Shown here one piece after another: positions 1 to 11,160 of a DNA stretch of 64,000 nucleotides (its first letter is position 1; each line of letters begins with the position of its first letter). The notes beneath the pieces were generated by a model. The model was not told the origin of the DNA and did no database searches. It saw only the letters and a program-made list of their open reading frames with translations. Origin of the DNA: Toxonevra muliebris (Eukaryota > Arthropoda > Insecta > Diptera > Pallopteridae). The stretch covers positions 16,258,708-16,322,707 of the forward strand of contig OY829329.1 in NCBI GenBank assembly GCA_963691655.1, in the 5' to 3' direction. The position numbers and the translations under genes are program-made.

Positions 1-657
1 TGAGAAACTTTTCGGTATATTTTAATACAAGAGAGTTGAGTCCTTCGATACCTGGGGTACATCTACAGGAAAAAAGTCTTCGTTATCTAAAGGTAGTACT
101 CAATAAAAACTAGAGAGAATTCAAGAGCTTGTGAGTTAAGTGAAACTTCTCGTGGCCTACTTGTTTTTTCCATGTCCACTCGTTTTATAAGATTTTCGAT
201 ACTATTCTGCAAAACATAAAATTTCGGGACGTCACAGAGATTTATGTTCAAAAATCGTAATTGTTCAGATTTCACTATTTATATACTTTCATCAATCTGT
301 TTTCAACGTTTTTTCTTATTTCGTTATTCTTCCCCAATTCCCATTTTGACTTATTGTGAAATTGCAAACAAAACACGATAAAAAAATAACACGAATAGAA
401 AAAAAACACCCAACACGAATAAAAAAAAACATCCAACCCGAATGAAAAAAAAACCAACAACAGCAGAATCATAGAATTGAGAAAGTGTATTAAATTACAA
501 CGAAAAACCATTGCATACTTTTAGGATTGAAAGAAATTACGCGTAACATTTAAGTTTTACTTTCAACACTAAAAATTCTCGAATGCACCATAGGAAGTTT
601 CACTTAAAAAAAATTTTTCAATAGAACCCAATTGGTTTCCCCAAAAAGACATATATA
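1..657. other. AT-rich non-coding DNA, no gene seen
   Basis: I see no coding region, RNA gene or recognisable mobile element here. The open frames are short, low in complexity and rich in phenylalanine or lysine, as expected from A/T runs. Homopolymer A tracts lie around 380-450. Confidence 0.6.
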
Positions 658-925
658 GAGAGGCTGATAGGAAAAGTGGTATAACTTTTACGTTCAGAAA
701 AAAATGGAATAATTTTACTTAAGAGCAAAAGTGAAACTAAATATGTTCAGAGCAAAAACGGAATAAATTAGTATGCTGTTTTTGCGCTGAAAAAATTTGT
801 ATTCCATTTTTGCTCTTACTTTTAAGTCGTTTCATTTTCACTCCAAGCCGTATTACTTGTGCCGTTTTTGAACTGAAATACTAAATTATTTCACTTCTGC
901 TTTTCCTTTCGCCCTGTCAGGGAGA
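658..925. repeat. Imperfect palindromic repeat, possible old MITE
   Basis: The motif GAGCAAAAACGGAATA near 750 returns in inverted form as TATTCCATTTTTGCTCT near 810. GGAAAAG near the left edge is matched by CTTTTCC near 900. The two halves therefore face each other around a centre near 780. This may be a decayed fold-back element. I could not define a clean target duplication, so the borders are approximate. Confidence 0.3.
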
Positions 926-1787
926 CCTGACGCACCTTGTTCAATACAAATGACAACGAATCATACTGTTTCTCATTAAATCGAGTCAGCAGTCTAAGTA
1001 TACCAGAAGAGAGTTAGTACATGATCCGAATCCTGATAAAATTGGAAGCTTGGCCGACGATTTTTTGACTAACGAAAAAGCAGATAACGACTGAACTTGT
1101 CATGTCTTCTTAACGCTACTTGTTGATCGTATGCTGTGCCATCACAACACAAAATTTAATTCTAGTTGCTAGCGTCTTTGCACAGTGTTGAGTCCAAATG
1201 TTCTCAATCACATTGAACATTTCACCTAGTCTTTTTCATGCCGAAATAAATGCAGCTGAGGTTTGTTTCATCAAAAAGAGGTTAATTGGCTCAGCTTTCA
1301 TTATTTTCTCTAACAGCTAGACTGGCTTTCCTGAGATTTTTATAGTAGAATTTTTTCTCAAAACTGGTGAAAAATTTTTTCGATAGTCTTCAGCACTTAA
1401 CTACCTATTATAAATAAACTTTGTACGGTATCTCACCACTGTAACATCGCAGGTAATGAGGCCGCCGAAGAATTAGATAAAAAAAAATGCGTTCCTTTCC
1501 GCTAACTCCACTGGGTCTCTCCAAATCGATTATTCGAAAAGAAATGGCTTGCACTACTGTTAACTTATTCCAGGTCTTACACAAGCAAAGAAGTTTTTCT
1601 CTCCCCTCACTTTTACCCACCCTCTGCTATTAACAAAGAGGGCATTAGAGTGCAATTGGGGACTTTATGTGCTCTGGTGTTTGCTAACGAAATAGAAAGT
1701 CATCTATGCATAGAAGGTGGGGAGACAACAGATTACATTATGGGCTCTGGTTTGGTATATTGGCTTCATTGATGCTTTACGTAAAAA
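926..1787. other. Non-coding DNA, nothing recognised
   Basis: No supported gene, RNA or repeat. A 70-codon frame on the minus strand (1408-1620) matches no family I know and lacks gene context. Confidence 0.5.
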
Positions 1788-2215
1788 GACTTTTAACCCT
1801 TTCGGGACAATGAGAAAACCAGAGGAAATAACGTAAAACCGAATCCAGATTCGTATTGCCTGACCCCCATTTCTTGGTATAACTTTTGATCAAAACAGGC
1901 ATTTTGTGCCTCTAAAGGCTTGAACTTTCATGGGTCACCGATGACCCAGTAGGACCACAATGGAAATTTTTGACGAACTTTTTCTTGACATTTTTATTAA
2001 ATATTTTTTTTTTTTTTAAATGAAAAAGTAACTTAGTATTCGTTTATCACTTAACCCTTTCTTGAGTAAAACCGAGTCTAGATTCGCATTTTTCGACCCC
2101 CATTTCATTGCAAAAAAGTTCTTAAAAAGCTTCCATTGAAGATCTTACGATCACCGGTGACCCATAGCAAAACTTGTATTTCCAAAAAAGTAAACAAAAA
2201 TTTAAAAGTATGGGA
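1788..2215. repeat. Two-unit direct repeat starting TTAACCCTTTC
   Basis: Two units of roughly 250 bp start at about 1791 and 2051. Each opens with TTAACCCTTTC or AACCCTTTC. Each then has a block like AAAACCGA-TC-AGATTCG, then GACCCCCATTTC, and later a small palindrome around GGTCACCGATGACCCA (about 1932) or GATCACCGGTGACCCA (about 2150). A TTAA followed by CCC recalls piggyBac-type ends, but no opposing inverted end was found, so I call it only a repeat. Confidence 0.45.
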
Positions 2216-3661
2216 AAAAGCCAACATTCCTAGACATAGAATCCGTGTAAAAAACAACCAGTCTGCAGGATTGAGCTAAAGTTATTCCTAGCCTGTTTCC
2301 CGTCACTGACAGCATACCTTAAATTATCGCTACTTCATTCTAACCAGTTTTCGTGTACATATATTTACACAGCCACAAAAAAAATACCGCATATTTTCCC
2401 CAACATTTTTAAATATAACGCCTCCTCATCCCTCATAATAATTATATCGAAAATTTATGCTTAAGCATATCAAATCAAACCATAAATTGTTAAGTCAAAA
2501 AAATTATACATAATCATGGAATTATTAGAAAAAAAAACTGAAGATTTTTTTAATGCTTAATCATCATAAATTTTTTTTTCTTTTAAAACAAACCAATAAA
2601 ATTATATATTGTGTTTTACCTTGTATTTTGGAGGGGATGGGAAGGGGGTTTTTCTGTTCATATACATTGTTAAAACCATTGCATAAATTTAGTGATTATC
2701 CTCATTATTTTGATATCTAATTAAAAATGCATTCTTTTCATTCAACACTATTGATATGCCGCCACTGCTTCAAAGGCTAATGTGAGAGTGCATAAGAGTG
2801 ACTGAGAGAGAGAGAGACTAACTCCATATGAAAAGTTCATGATATTTGTTATTGTTTATTGTGTACTCACTCTCACTCTCTTCTTTTTCATTCTCGCTCT
2901 AAATGACCTGCAATAATCGTAAACTATGAATATTTTCTCGGTCACCTTTAGAGGTACAAATACAAAGTCGCGGTATTCTTTTTTGTTGTTATTGTGTACC
3001 AGTGAATGAGATTTCATTGTTGTTGTTTTTGTTGCTATTTAAAATGTGCGTGTCTTTTTTCGGTTTAGATATATATTTTTTTGTTGTTTTTTACTAACAT
3101 TTATTTTTATTGGTGGTGTTAATGGTTGATTTGGTTGTTGTTGTTGTTGTTGTTTTATTTTACTCTTTGTCGGCATTTTATGGCATAAATTATTTAATAT
3201 CGCTCAATTTACGAGTATTTGTTTATTAATTCATGTATAGTTCTGGTGCTGTGCTAAAAGCGTTTATCATAAAATATAAATAATTTCTATGAAATTTGTA
3301 TATTTACACAATTCTTTTATTTGTTAGATATTTTATTTATTCGTTTTGTTTTTTTTTATTCTTTTTTTTTTATTTGAAATAATTTTGGTATACATAGGTG
3401 GGTAGTTCTTTAACTAATTGCTTTGATGGAAATGAATTATTTTGAATACATTTTTGGATTTCTTCTTATGAATTTAGACTAGTGAGGATAATTCTTATGG
3501 CCTATAAAACATTACCAACAATTGTCGCCGAAGAGGCAAAATTATTATTGTTTTTCTTAAGAAACTGATGGAAAAAATATGGTCTCAGACTAACCCCAAA
3601 AGTTGTTATAGAAATTATTATAATATTCTATACCTAGTTCTACTAGTGGATTCAAGGAACC
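2216..3661. other. AT-rich non-coding DNA with simple repeats
   Basis: No gene seen. The stretch has many T runs and TTG repeats (about 3010-3155). A GA-rich block near 2800-2820 faces a CTCTCACTCTC block near 2868-2882. This is typical intergenic or intronic fly sequence. Confidence 0.55.
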
Positions 3662-4187
3662 AAAGCAGCCGACCTCCGACTACCGACTTCTTCTGCGAGA
3701 ATAAACAGAACAAGAGCGTCAACTTCTAGCGTCAAGAATATGTATGTAGATGAACATCCAAATAAAAGAAGTGTGATTTATTATTCAAAATTAATAATCG
3801 TTAAATGAACAATAATGTCAGAAAAATACTATACAAAGAACTAGCAAATCGGACGATCGTTTCGAAACCCGATACGGTTCCTCATCATTGAACTTTGTGA
3901 TAGTTCCCTCATTAATGTAAGTGATAATATTATAAAATAAACGAGAATTACAAACAACGTCAAAAACATCGAAACATTTGTATTAAAACATTGTACCAAT
4001 TGGCTTTTTTGTGAAAAAATATGGCAATGTTTTTCCTTTCACAAGAACGAACACGTTCTGAAGTTGAGAGAATTCGAGTAGAAACTATTGTAGCGTCGTT
4101 GAGGTGGCAGCCAACCTCATACAAATTTGTCCATTCAAGTTTATAAAATTCGATGTTTTTGTTGTTGAAGTTGAAGTCGGCTGCTTT
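3662..4187. mobile_element. Possible 526-bp MITE with short inverted ends
   Basis: AAAGCAGCCGAC at 3662-3673 is matched exactly by its reverse complement GTCGGCTGCTTT at 4176-4187, and the similarity runs a few bases further inward (CTC/TTC). The interior has no coding capacity. No target duplication is clear, so this is a MITE-like candidate only. Confidence 0.35.
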
Positions 4188-4339
4188 TAATTTTTTTCTT
4201 TAAATATAGGCAAAATGGTCATTACCAGTCTCAAACGCCTTTAACTTACAAACAAAAAATTCGAATTTGGCAGTTCCATACCAAAAAAAATCCACACAAA
4301 TTACAATTAGTTTTTTTTTAGACGGCTTCATCATTTTGT

Positions 4340-5600
4340 TTTGGAGTTCCCTTTTGAAATTTCATGTTCCCCCACCTTCTACTCTTCTTGGGGGCTTCTA
4401 CTAAACATTTCCATCTGACTTTGTTTTGTGCAGTCATTTTCACGTTTTGCCATTTCGTGTTTCTATTTGTTAATTCTAGGTGTATGCAACGTCATCAAGT
4501 GTTTTTTGGTCGCTCACGACAACTGCTTTCTTATGGGTTCAATTCAAGCGCCATTCTTGAGATGCTGTCGGCTGACTTTCTTAGTATATAGTATGTCCTA
4601 TCCACCTCTACTTGTTTATCTTTATCTGCGTTAATATTAGTTCTTCGCTGGCAAAGATTCAAATACTTATAGTTCCTGTGTGATGTTGTCTGAAATTAAT
4701 CAGGTTTCACTTCCATATGTGAGAGTTGACTTCATACGTACGTTGAATATTCGAATTTTTGTTCTTGAGAGAAATTTGCGAACTTTTCCATATTGGTTGT
4801 CACCTTCCAAATGCAACTCTGGCTTTGTTGAATCTGTTGCTGACGTATTCTTCTGCTCCATGGTCTGAGGACACCTTGCTGCCTAAATAGTAGAATTTGT
4901 TCACGTAGTCAACAGGCTGGCCTTCGATTGTGATGTGCCATTGTAGATGTAGTTAATTCCAATGGCTTTGGTCTTCTTGATGTTAATTGCTAAATCCAAG
5001 TTCCGTGCTGCTCTGATCAGATGATCAGTTTTCACTTGAATGTCACTTATCTTGTGCAAAAACAGACATATTTCATCTGCGAAGTCTAAGTCCTTCGAGT
5101 TGTCGAGTGGAACTCCATGTTATGCTCATTCTTTCGGAGTAAAAATTTGCCATAACTTCGTCTAGTAGTATTGCGAAGAGGAGCGGCGAAAGTAGGCATC
5201 CCTGTTTGAATAGTGCGTCGGTGGTGAAAAGCTCGCTAGTGTTGCCATTGTGTAGAGTACTGCTAGCTCAGAATTTTCGTACAGCACTTTAATAATTCTA
5301 ATGAGCTTCAGAGGGACTCGCTTTTTTTGTAAAGATATCCATATTGCGCTACGTTTAATTGAAACAAAGGCTTTCTTAAAGTCGATGAACAGCTTGTATA
5401 ACGGTGAACCCCATTCGATGAATTACTCGATAATCATTCAAAGCGCGTTAGATTGATCGGCGTAACTTCTGTGAGAGCGAAAACTTCTTAGTTCTTCGAG
5501 TATAGTCTTCAAGATTTTTTGTAGTCTGCCTGGGATAATTGCAGTTATTTTTTTGTGTATTGTGTTAAGAAGCTGTAATAGCTTGGTTTGAAGTTTCAAG
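4340..5600 (-). mobile_element. Decayed RTE-like LINE reverse transcriptase and C-terminus (family 2)
   Basis: Read on the minus strand in patched frames, about 5480-5350 encodes text like FKKAFVSIKRSAIW and LKLIRIIKVLYENSE. About 5110-5040 gives GVPLDNSKDLDFADEICLF, the catalytic FADD region with one D replaced by E. About 5010-4970 gives NLDLAINIKKTKAIGIN. Near 4800-4700 comes KIRIFNVRMKSTLTYGSETW, and near 4430-4390 the C-terminal VKMTAQNKVRWKCLVEA. This order matches non-LTR retrotransposons of the RTE-like type found in many animals. Several stops and frameshifts break it. The 5' part, with the endonuclease, is missing. It differs from the RTE family at 10.8 and 56 kb. The RT call is strong; the clade label is an inference. 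Confidence 0.7.
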
Positions 5601-5735
5601 TAGCTCTTATAAAGTGAAATTACTACTACTACTTGAATTCTTTTCTCCTTAGTGGAGCATAGAGCTTCAACAATCAACTTAAATCTAACTTTATTATGGA
5701 CATTCAGGATGATGCCATTCGAAGAATAATTGGCA
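5601..5735 (-). mobile_element. 3' end of another copy of RTE-like family 2
   Basis: On the minus strand about 5715-5630 encodes VHNKVRFKLIVEALCSTKEK, the same C-terminal motif that ends the neighbouring copy at about 4400. Downstream on the minus strand, 5590-5450, the sequence has already jumped back to an upstream part of the reverse transcriptase. Two 5'-truncated copies therefore lie tail-to-head, or one insertion was duplicated or rearranged. Confidence 0.5.
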
Positions 5736-6150
5736 TTATGGAGCTTTCTCGTTGGTTTGCCTCCAGGTCATAGCTGGTGCCCCTCGACGTCTACAACCTT
5801 GTGGATTCCACTGAAGAAACGCTTGTCGTGCGATACACTGAGACTAGTTACATTTGTCATTATAGTTTTCATCGCCATGGGAAATCAAAAAATGTCATCA
5901 AAATACTGCCCGAGAGATTTTTGCTATCTCCTTGTCATTTCTCTTTTCCATATGTTTACGAGCTGCATGAGACTAGTCTCATTTTATGAGAGCGAAAAAA
6001 CTCCATATAAAAAAACAACGAACAGAGAGTGAGAACATTAAAAGCTAGCAAGAAAATACTTCGAAATGTAACTATTAAAAAAAAAAAATGCCTCCAAGGC
6101 AGCAATGGTAAGAGCAACAAGAGATAAAAGGTTAACGGGGAGATCTATAG
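5736..6150. other. Unassigned sequence with a 16-bp perfect palindrome
   Basis: No family recognised. ATGAGACTAGTCTCAT at 5967-5982 is a perfect palindrome, and a partial copy (GAGACTAGT) lies near 5839. The 100-codon plus-strand frame here has no domain I know. Confidence 0.4.
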
Positions 6151-6536
6151 GGCCCCAGGACACAATGGGCAAACAGTACAGTTTAGAGAAACACTTTGTT
6201 GGAAAACTTAATGGTAAGAACGAATGGAAGGGTGTAGAATATAACTACACACTTAAAGAACACACGATTAAGTAGTATACAGATGGGTCACGAACCGAGG
6301 ATGTATTTGGGCCAAGATGAGCCGATGGGGAAGTATCCTATCTTTCAAGCTGAAATTCACGCAATCAATATATGTGTGCCATTCAACCTGGAAAGGAAGT
6401 ACAAACGGCAAGATATCGCTATCATGCAGCCATTCGAGCATTATGGTCTTTTGAGATCACCTGTAAACTGGAGTGGGGCTGTTTGAGCAAGCTCAATTAA
6501 CTGGGCAAAGACAATAAACTTGCTCTCAGTCGAGTT
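6151..6536 (+). mobile_element. RNase H-bearing LINE, upstream part (split by an insertion)
   Basis: Around 6277 the plus strand reads YTDGSRTED, the start of an RNase H domain with its first catalytic aspartate. In a shifted frame it continues FQAEIHAINI, which holds the catalytic glutamate, and then NKLALSRV up to 6536. The next expected residues (PEHVRIEGNEHADEL) resume at 7704, after an inserted R1-like element. The frame is broken by a stop just before YTDGS and by at least one shift. RNase H domains of this kind occur in I/LOA-like non-LTR retrotransposons; the clade is inferred. Confidence 0.7.
6529..6536. repeat. Left target-site duplication GTCGAGTT
   Basis: GTCGAGTT here is repeated at 7696-7703. 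The two copies bracket the R1-like insertion. A T tract (the insertion's oligo-A tail read from the other strand) follows the left copy at once. Confidence 0.75.
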
Positions 6537-7695
6537 TCTTTTTTTTTTTGTACGTTGGCAGGTGGAAATCTTCATAGATACCGCAGAACTCCAGTTCTAC
6601 GATTATGTCGGATTCCTACCGACTAAAACCACCTACTTCTTCTCCTACCACTCTACCCGCGGGACTACCAGTTGGTATTACTTCGCAGGGCTGGTTCAGC
6701 TTTATGCTGTTACTCGTTTGTAGATTCTGTTGTTTGGATCTATTTGTGTTGTGTCAATAATTGTTTATTGTTCATCACCCATCCTCGTCGTCTTCTGTAT
6801 TTGCGATATTTCGTTGCGCACGCTCGGCTTTACGTTCAGATTCAGCATTCCTTAATAATGTCACAATGCTCTTCGCCATCTTGCATACTGCATTCCACTT
6901 CTCTACCGTTAAGTTGGCTACCGTGGGGGGTTCCCCAAAAGCTCTCTCTAGTTCCTCCCTGATGCTGTTGAAGCGTTGGCAGTGGAAAATGATGTGTGTT
7001 GAGTTCTCGGGTTCGCTCGGGCAGTTCGGGTCTTCTTCAAGTTTAAATCTGTGCAGATATTGTTTAAAGCACCCATGCCCGCTGAGCATTTGGGTGACGA
7101 AATAATCGACTTCTCCATGTTTGCGCTATTAGGGATTAGGTTAAAGGTGCAGCGACCCATTTTGGACTGCTCCCAGTTTCGCTGCCATTCCATAATGGTA
7201 CGCTTCCTCTCTTCTGTTTTCCTGACGTTCGTTGGCCTTTCTCCAGTTATACTATAAAGGCGCTTCATTTCTATTGCTAGTAGGTCAATGGGCAATTTTC
7301 TTGCTATGACGCAAATGGCGTCGTCCGACACCGTACGATAGGCGCTGGCAATCCTCAGTGCACTGAGCCTATAAATCGAGCGAATGCCCTTCAGATGTGT
7401 CTTCTTTGCGTTCGCCCAGATGGGTGCTACATACAGTATAACGGAGCTGGTCACCATTGAAAGCAGCTGACGCCTGCCCTCGCGTGGGCCTCCGATATTC
7501 CACATAATGCGCGTTAGCGCGCCGCTTATTCTAGCCGCTTTACCACTGACGGCTGCTAAGTGCTCCTTAAATGTCATCCTTGTGTCGATGAGTACCCCTA
7601 AGTACTTCAGGTGTGGCTGTGAGGTGATGCAATGATCCCCAACTGTGATTACCAGCTCTTCGCGCTGTTTCCTTGTGCTCAATAACACTACCTCT
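6537..7695 (-). mobile_element. 5'-truncated R1-clade LINE inserted in the RNase H LINE
   Basis: This 1159-bp minus-strand insertion is bounded by GTCGAGTT duplications and ends in an oligo-A tail (T run at 6537-6550). It begins just past the reverse transcriptase YADD box with TEVVLLSTRKQREE and runs through the thumb to the C-terminal Cys/His region. Its 3' UTR covers about 6550-6774. It interrupts the RNase H codons exactly between LSRV and PEHV of the host LINE, so it is the younger of the two. The 5' truncation is normal for target-primed reverse transcription. Confidence 0.85.
6775..7695 (-). pseudogene. R1-clade reverse transcriptase C-terminal half, frameshifted
   Basis: Recognisable blocks in order are TEVVLLSTRKQREELVITVG, HLKYLGVLIDTRMTFKEHL, ISGALTRIMWNIGGPREGRR, VILYVAPIWANA, ALRIASAYRTVSDDA and IARKLPIDLLAIEMKRLY. 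After one frameshift near 7130 come RKHGEVDYFVTQMLSGHGCF and then HIIFHCQRF, the Cys/His motif typical of R1-like ORF2 ends. The stop is at 6775. The catalytic part of the polymerase is missing because of the 5' truncation, so the protein is inactive. In the upstream frame (7696-7922) the codons belong to the host LINE's opposite strand and are not part of this gene. Confidence 0.85.
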
Positions 7696-7703
7696 GTCGA
7701 GTT

Positions 7704-8090
7704 CCTGAACACGTAAGAATAGAGGGTAATGAACATGCAGACGAGCTTGACAGAAAGGGGGTAGCGACCACTTTCGTGGGACCTGAACCCTTCAGTGGAA
7801 TTGGAGATAGCGTAAAGAGGAGGGTGAATCATCAGAACATACTTTGGAGGAGTGTGGAGCACTGATCCACAAAAGAATGAAATGTCTGGGTATGCATCAA
7901 GTGTCCAGTACAAAACTAGCATCCATAAATCCGGGCGCAGTACTCAAATTCTTGAGGGAGACTGGACTGGATGATGTACTCTAGGCAGATTAGACTAGAG
8001 AGAGAAGAGGAACGTACAATAGATCTAATAGGTCGCGGTACAGCGACAGAAACTTTTCTAATACAATACAATACAGTGCAAGTATTGAAA
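7704..8090 (+). mobile_element. RNase H-bearing LINE, downstream part and 3' UTR
   Basis: Resuming the LINE split at 6536, the plus strand reads PEHVRIEGNEHADELDRKG, an RNase H signature with the third acidic residue (NEHAD), then VGPEPFSGIGDS. In another frame the C-terminus reads CGALIHKRMKCLGMHQ and FLRETGLDDVL. The 3' UTR contains a 29-base block at 8013-8041 that also occurs in the SINE tails of this window. It is followed by an AATAC simple repeat at about 8060-8075, the kind of short repeat that ends I-like elements. One stop and a frame change show it is dead. Confidence 0.7.
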
Positions 8091-10785
8091 ACTGTTATTT
8101 TCTGCACTCTATCCAGTTCTCTGAGTTCTCCAGTATTTATCGCAGGGTTCCTTTTTCACCATACCTCCGCAAAAAGTGTTTCATTTTCGTGACTTTAGTT
8201 TTATCATGATTCGCACTAACCTATTTCTGAATAAAAAAAAAGTTAGCATTGAGATTACGATAGCATCATCCAAAGTCGACACACATCAAACTTATAGAAA
8301 TCATGTTTTGAACAAATAAAATCAAATCACGTCAATTTTGTATGTCATAAATGATATCTCTCTAAATTCCATACGTGTGGTTATCACGTTTTAACAAGTA
8401 TGAGATTCATGCTTTTAAAAAAAAAAGCAACTAACACTGTTGGTGTTCTCATAAAAAACGCCCAACATATTTCCTTTCATTCATACTTAGTTTATTGTTA
8501 TTATTTTTTCTGTTTTTTTCTGTTGTATTTTCATTATGGTTAAATGTCAAACTATATAAACGTATGCTGCTTATAGCTACTTACTGTCAAGATAGCTCAT
8601 AAAAACATCAAATCTAATGTCACAACAACACAATAACTAATACATATATGTATGCAGTAAATGGAATAAGAAGTAAACTGCTACCAGTCAGTGCACCCTA
8701 TCCATTTTGTAGTAGACTAAAGGAATACGGGGTCTATATAGAAATCCTAAGAGTATGAAAAGAGTGGAACACTGATGGCAGTCAGCCCATAACTAGTTAA
8801 TAAAGTATATATTTTTATGGCAAAAATTTTGTGTGCAACAAAAGAGCGAAAAAGAGATGATGCAGAAACAGAGTAGAGTATAAGAAACACACCTTGCTTG
8901 CTCTACATTTTATATATATATTCAATAAAAATTTCGACCCAAATCAAATATAAAAACCTGACAAAAAGTGACAATTACTGACTGACAATGTACATTGTAT
9001 GTATGCTTGTAAGCATTATGTAGATGGCAAGTGACAGTAGCCGTCTTTTTTTCCTATACAATATTGGGTTGGATAGGTAATATTTAGGTGAGACAGCCAC
9101 AACAGCAACAACAACAAAAAGAATACTATGTTACTAGTTACTATGAAAGATGAAAAACTAGAAGATGAAAAAAAAGTTATTTGAGTATGGACGTCATGTT
9201 GTGCTGTTGAGTTGAACGTTTTAGAAAATCAAAAAAAAAAAAAAAAAAATATAGCAACAAAAAAAAAGCGACATTTAAGATTAGAATTCTGACATAAAGG
9301 AAACACAACAACAAAATGACACAAACACACACGAGAGAAAAGAAAAAAAAATAACAGTTTGACAATGACAGCTCCTGATATGGCATAAGAGTACAAAAGA
9401 GAGAGAGAGAATGAACACATATATGAGAGAATATGTGCGGCGGCCATGTCAAATGCATTTGAGAGCAAGAGGAAGAGCGCGCAAGAGTGACAAGAAGAGA
9501 GCTGCCAATAAACTTTCAGATTATGACATTATTTATATGACAGTTTTCTGACATTGTTATTGTGCTTGTCAATATCAAATAAATAGCGATTTACTGTTGC
9601 TGCTGCTAGCTGCTGGATATTGAAAAGAGTTCTCCCCCCTCCCCCCCGCAATACAACACAAATGTCTTAATGAGACATCACCAACACCAACAGTAACAGA
9701 ACCACCACAAACTCGAAGGTAGGCGTTATTGATCTCATATATGTAAGAGCCCATGAGTGACTAACATGTAGGTACTAAAATGTTGTCATAAAAAATTATT
9801 TAACTATAAAAATGAATGTCATATAATTTTGTTGGTAGGTCGGTCGATTGGTTAAGTGCTGGGCAATTTTTTTTTTTTTTTTAAATAACTATGCATTTAA
9901 TGATTAGCTTTTAAATATGTTGTCTATCTGTTTGTTTCACTATGTTGAATAAGATTTTGATTTTGACATTTAGTGTCAATGAAATCAATTTTCAAATCGT
10001 TAATCTGGTAAATTATGAAGACGCGATTGTTGCTGCTGCCTGCCTGCCTGCCTGTTGCTATAATATAATGTTGTGTTACTTTGCTGCTAACTTGTATTTT
10101 TATTGATATTTTTAAGGTAGGTGGGTAGTTTCTTTCAGTTTTAACTTAATGGTGGTGTCTCTTTGATTGAGAGGTGTGGAGTAATTTTTTTGTTTTTTTT
10201 TTTTTAGTGCGCATCATTAATTTTGTGTTTACATAATGTGATGAGCAGGTATTTGGTTTAAATTTAAATGTATCATCATTGTATATTTTTTAAGGTGTGT
10301 GTGGGCTAAGAAAGTCATAACAAATTTAATAGTTTTCTATTATTTTCATGTATTTGATTGTTTGAAACTGAAATATTTTAAACTTTATAGCTGCAGAGAT
10401 AATCTTTTAAGCTTTTTTTTTTTTAAATGCATAATTTACATACATAGTTACAAGATTCAGATTCATCAAGATATAAAATTTAAATCGATGGTATTCATAC
10501 TTAATTGGTCTTCATAACCTTTGAGCAAATTTATTCAAGTTTTGAGTGTTACAGCGATAAAGGAGCATTAAAGTATGATGTCAGTATTAAAGATTTGAAA
10601 ATGAAACACATTTTTTTTATAGTATATAGTTGAGATATGGAGCGAAATTAACAAAGCAACAGTTACCAGTTGTTAAACACAGCCCTGCACAAAAATCTTC
10701 AGGACGAAACGAAATGAAAAAAAAAACAGCAGAAACTGGGACATTAAAGAATATTTCATCGGTAGACCTTTTGAATTACTAAGAG
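8091..10785. other. AT-rich non-coding DNA with microsatellites
   Basis: No gene recognised. Simple repeats include an A run at 9231-9249, GA repeats near 9400, a C run near 9640, a T run at 9869-9882 and TGCC repeats at about 10039-10058. TGACA-type words are frequent, as in much of this window. Confidence 0.55.
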
Positions 10786-10796
10786 CTTACTTACCG

Positions 10797-10945
10797 ATGA
10801 TTGGGTTTGGTCGCCTCAACGAAGCTTTTGGCGCACTGGCGCTAGTTGGTAAGGCTAAGTGCAGTCAGGTCCTCCTGTTCCTGCTCTCCCCATCGGTCGT
10901 CCTCTTCTGTGCGTTCTACCACCGCGGCTCAAATAAAACACCTTG
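10797..10945 (-). pseudogene. RTE C-terminal end
   Basis: The minus strand matches the last 130 bases of the 56 kb copy, which encode RRRGRPNLRWKDQVQGDL and FIEATKTDHRL. Here the match is only at nucleotide level, with small indels (for example GAAGAGGACGACC), so no long frame remains. This is the extreme 3' coding end of family 1. Confidence 0.75.
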
Positions 10946-10954
10946 CTAGTCGAA

Positions 10955-11160
10955 GCCTTCTTTGACGGATTAGCAAACATAGCTGATGCACAGATTTCAG
11001 ATTTTCGTTAAAACTGAGTGGTTTCCAAAGGACCCAGTCAGAAACCGCAAGGAACTGAACAGATTGGGAAGATCACTCAAAATATAAATGAGGAGTCAAT
11101 AGATCCAATAGGGCCTCCGAGTGGAAAAACGTAGCACACACACGCCTTTTTTAACCTAAA
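10955..11160 (+). mobile_element. 206-bp 5'-truncated LINE tail inserted in RTE
   Basis: CTAGTCGAA occurs at 10946-10954 and again at 11161-11169, a 9-bp target duplication. The same RTE site in the 56 kb copy (CGGCTAGAAGGG on the other strand) has no insertion. The insert contains CAATAGATCCAATAGGG near 11098, a degraded form of the block shared by the RNase H LINE 3' UTR and the SINE tails. It is therefore probably the 3' end of a LINE of that type. A T run and a short A tail lie at its right end. It has no coding capacity of its own. Confidence 0.6.

Noticed and set aside
1793..2060. piggyBac-type MITE
   Set aside because: TTAACCC occurs twice in the same orientation, and no opposed GGGTTAA end with matching sequence was found.
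6948..7922. Single 324-codon reverse transcriptase gene
   Set aside because: The part beyond 7695 is the antisense of a different LINE; the frame is a fusion created by the insertion, and the real C-terminus is in another frame.
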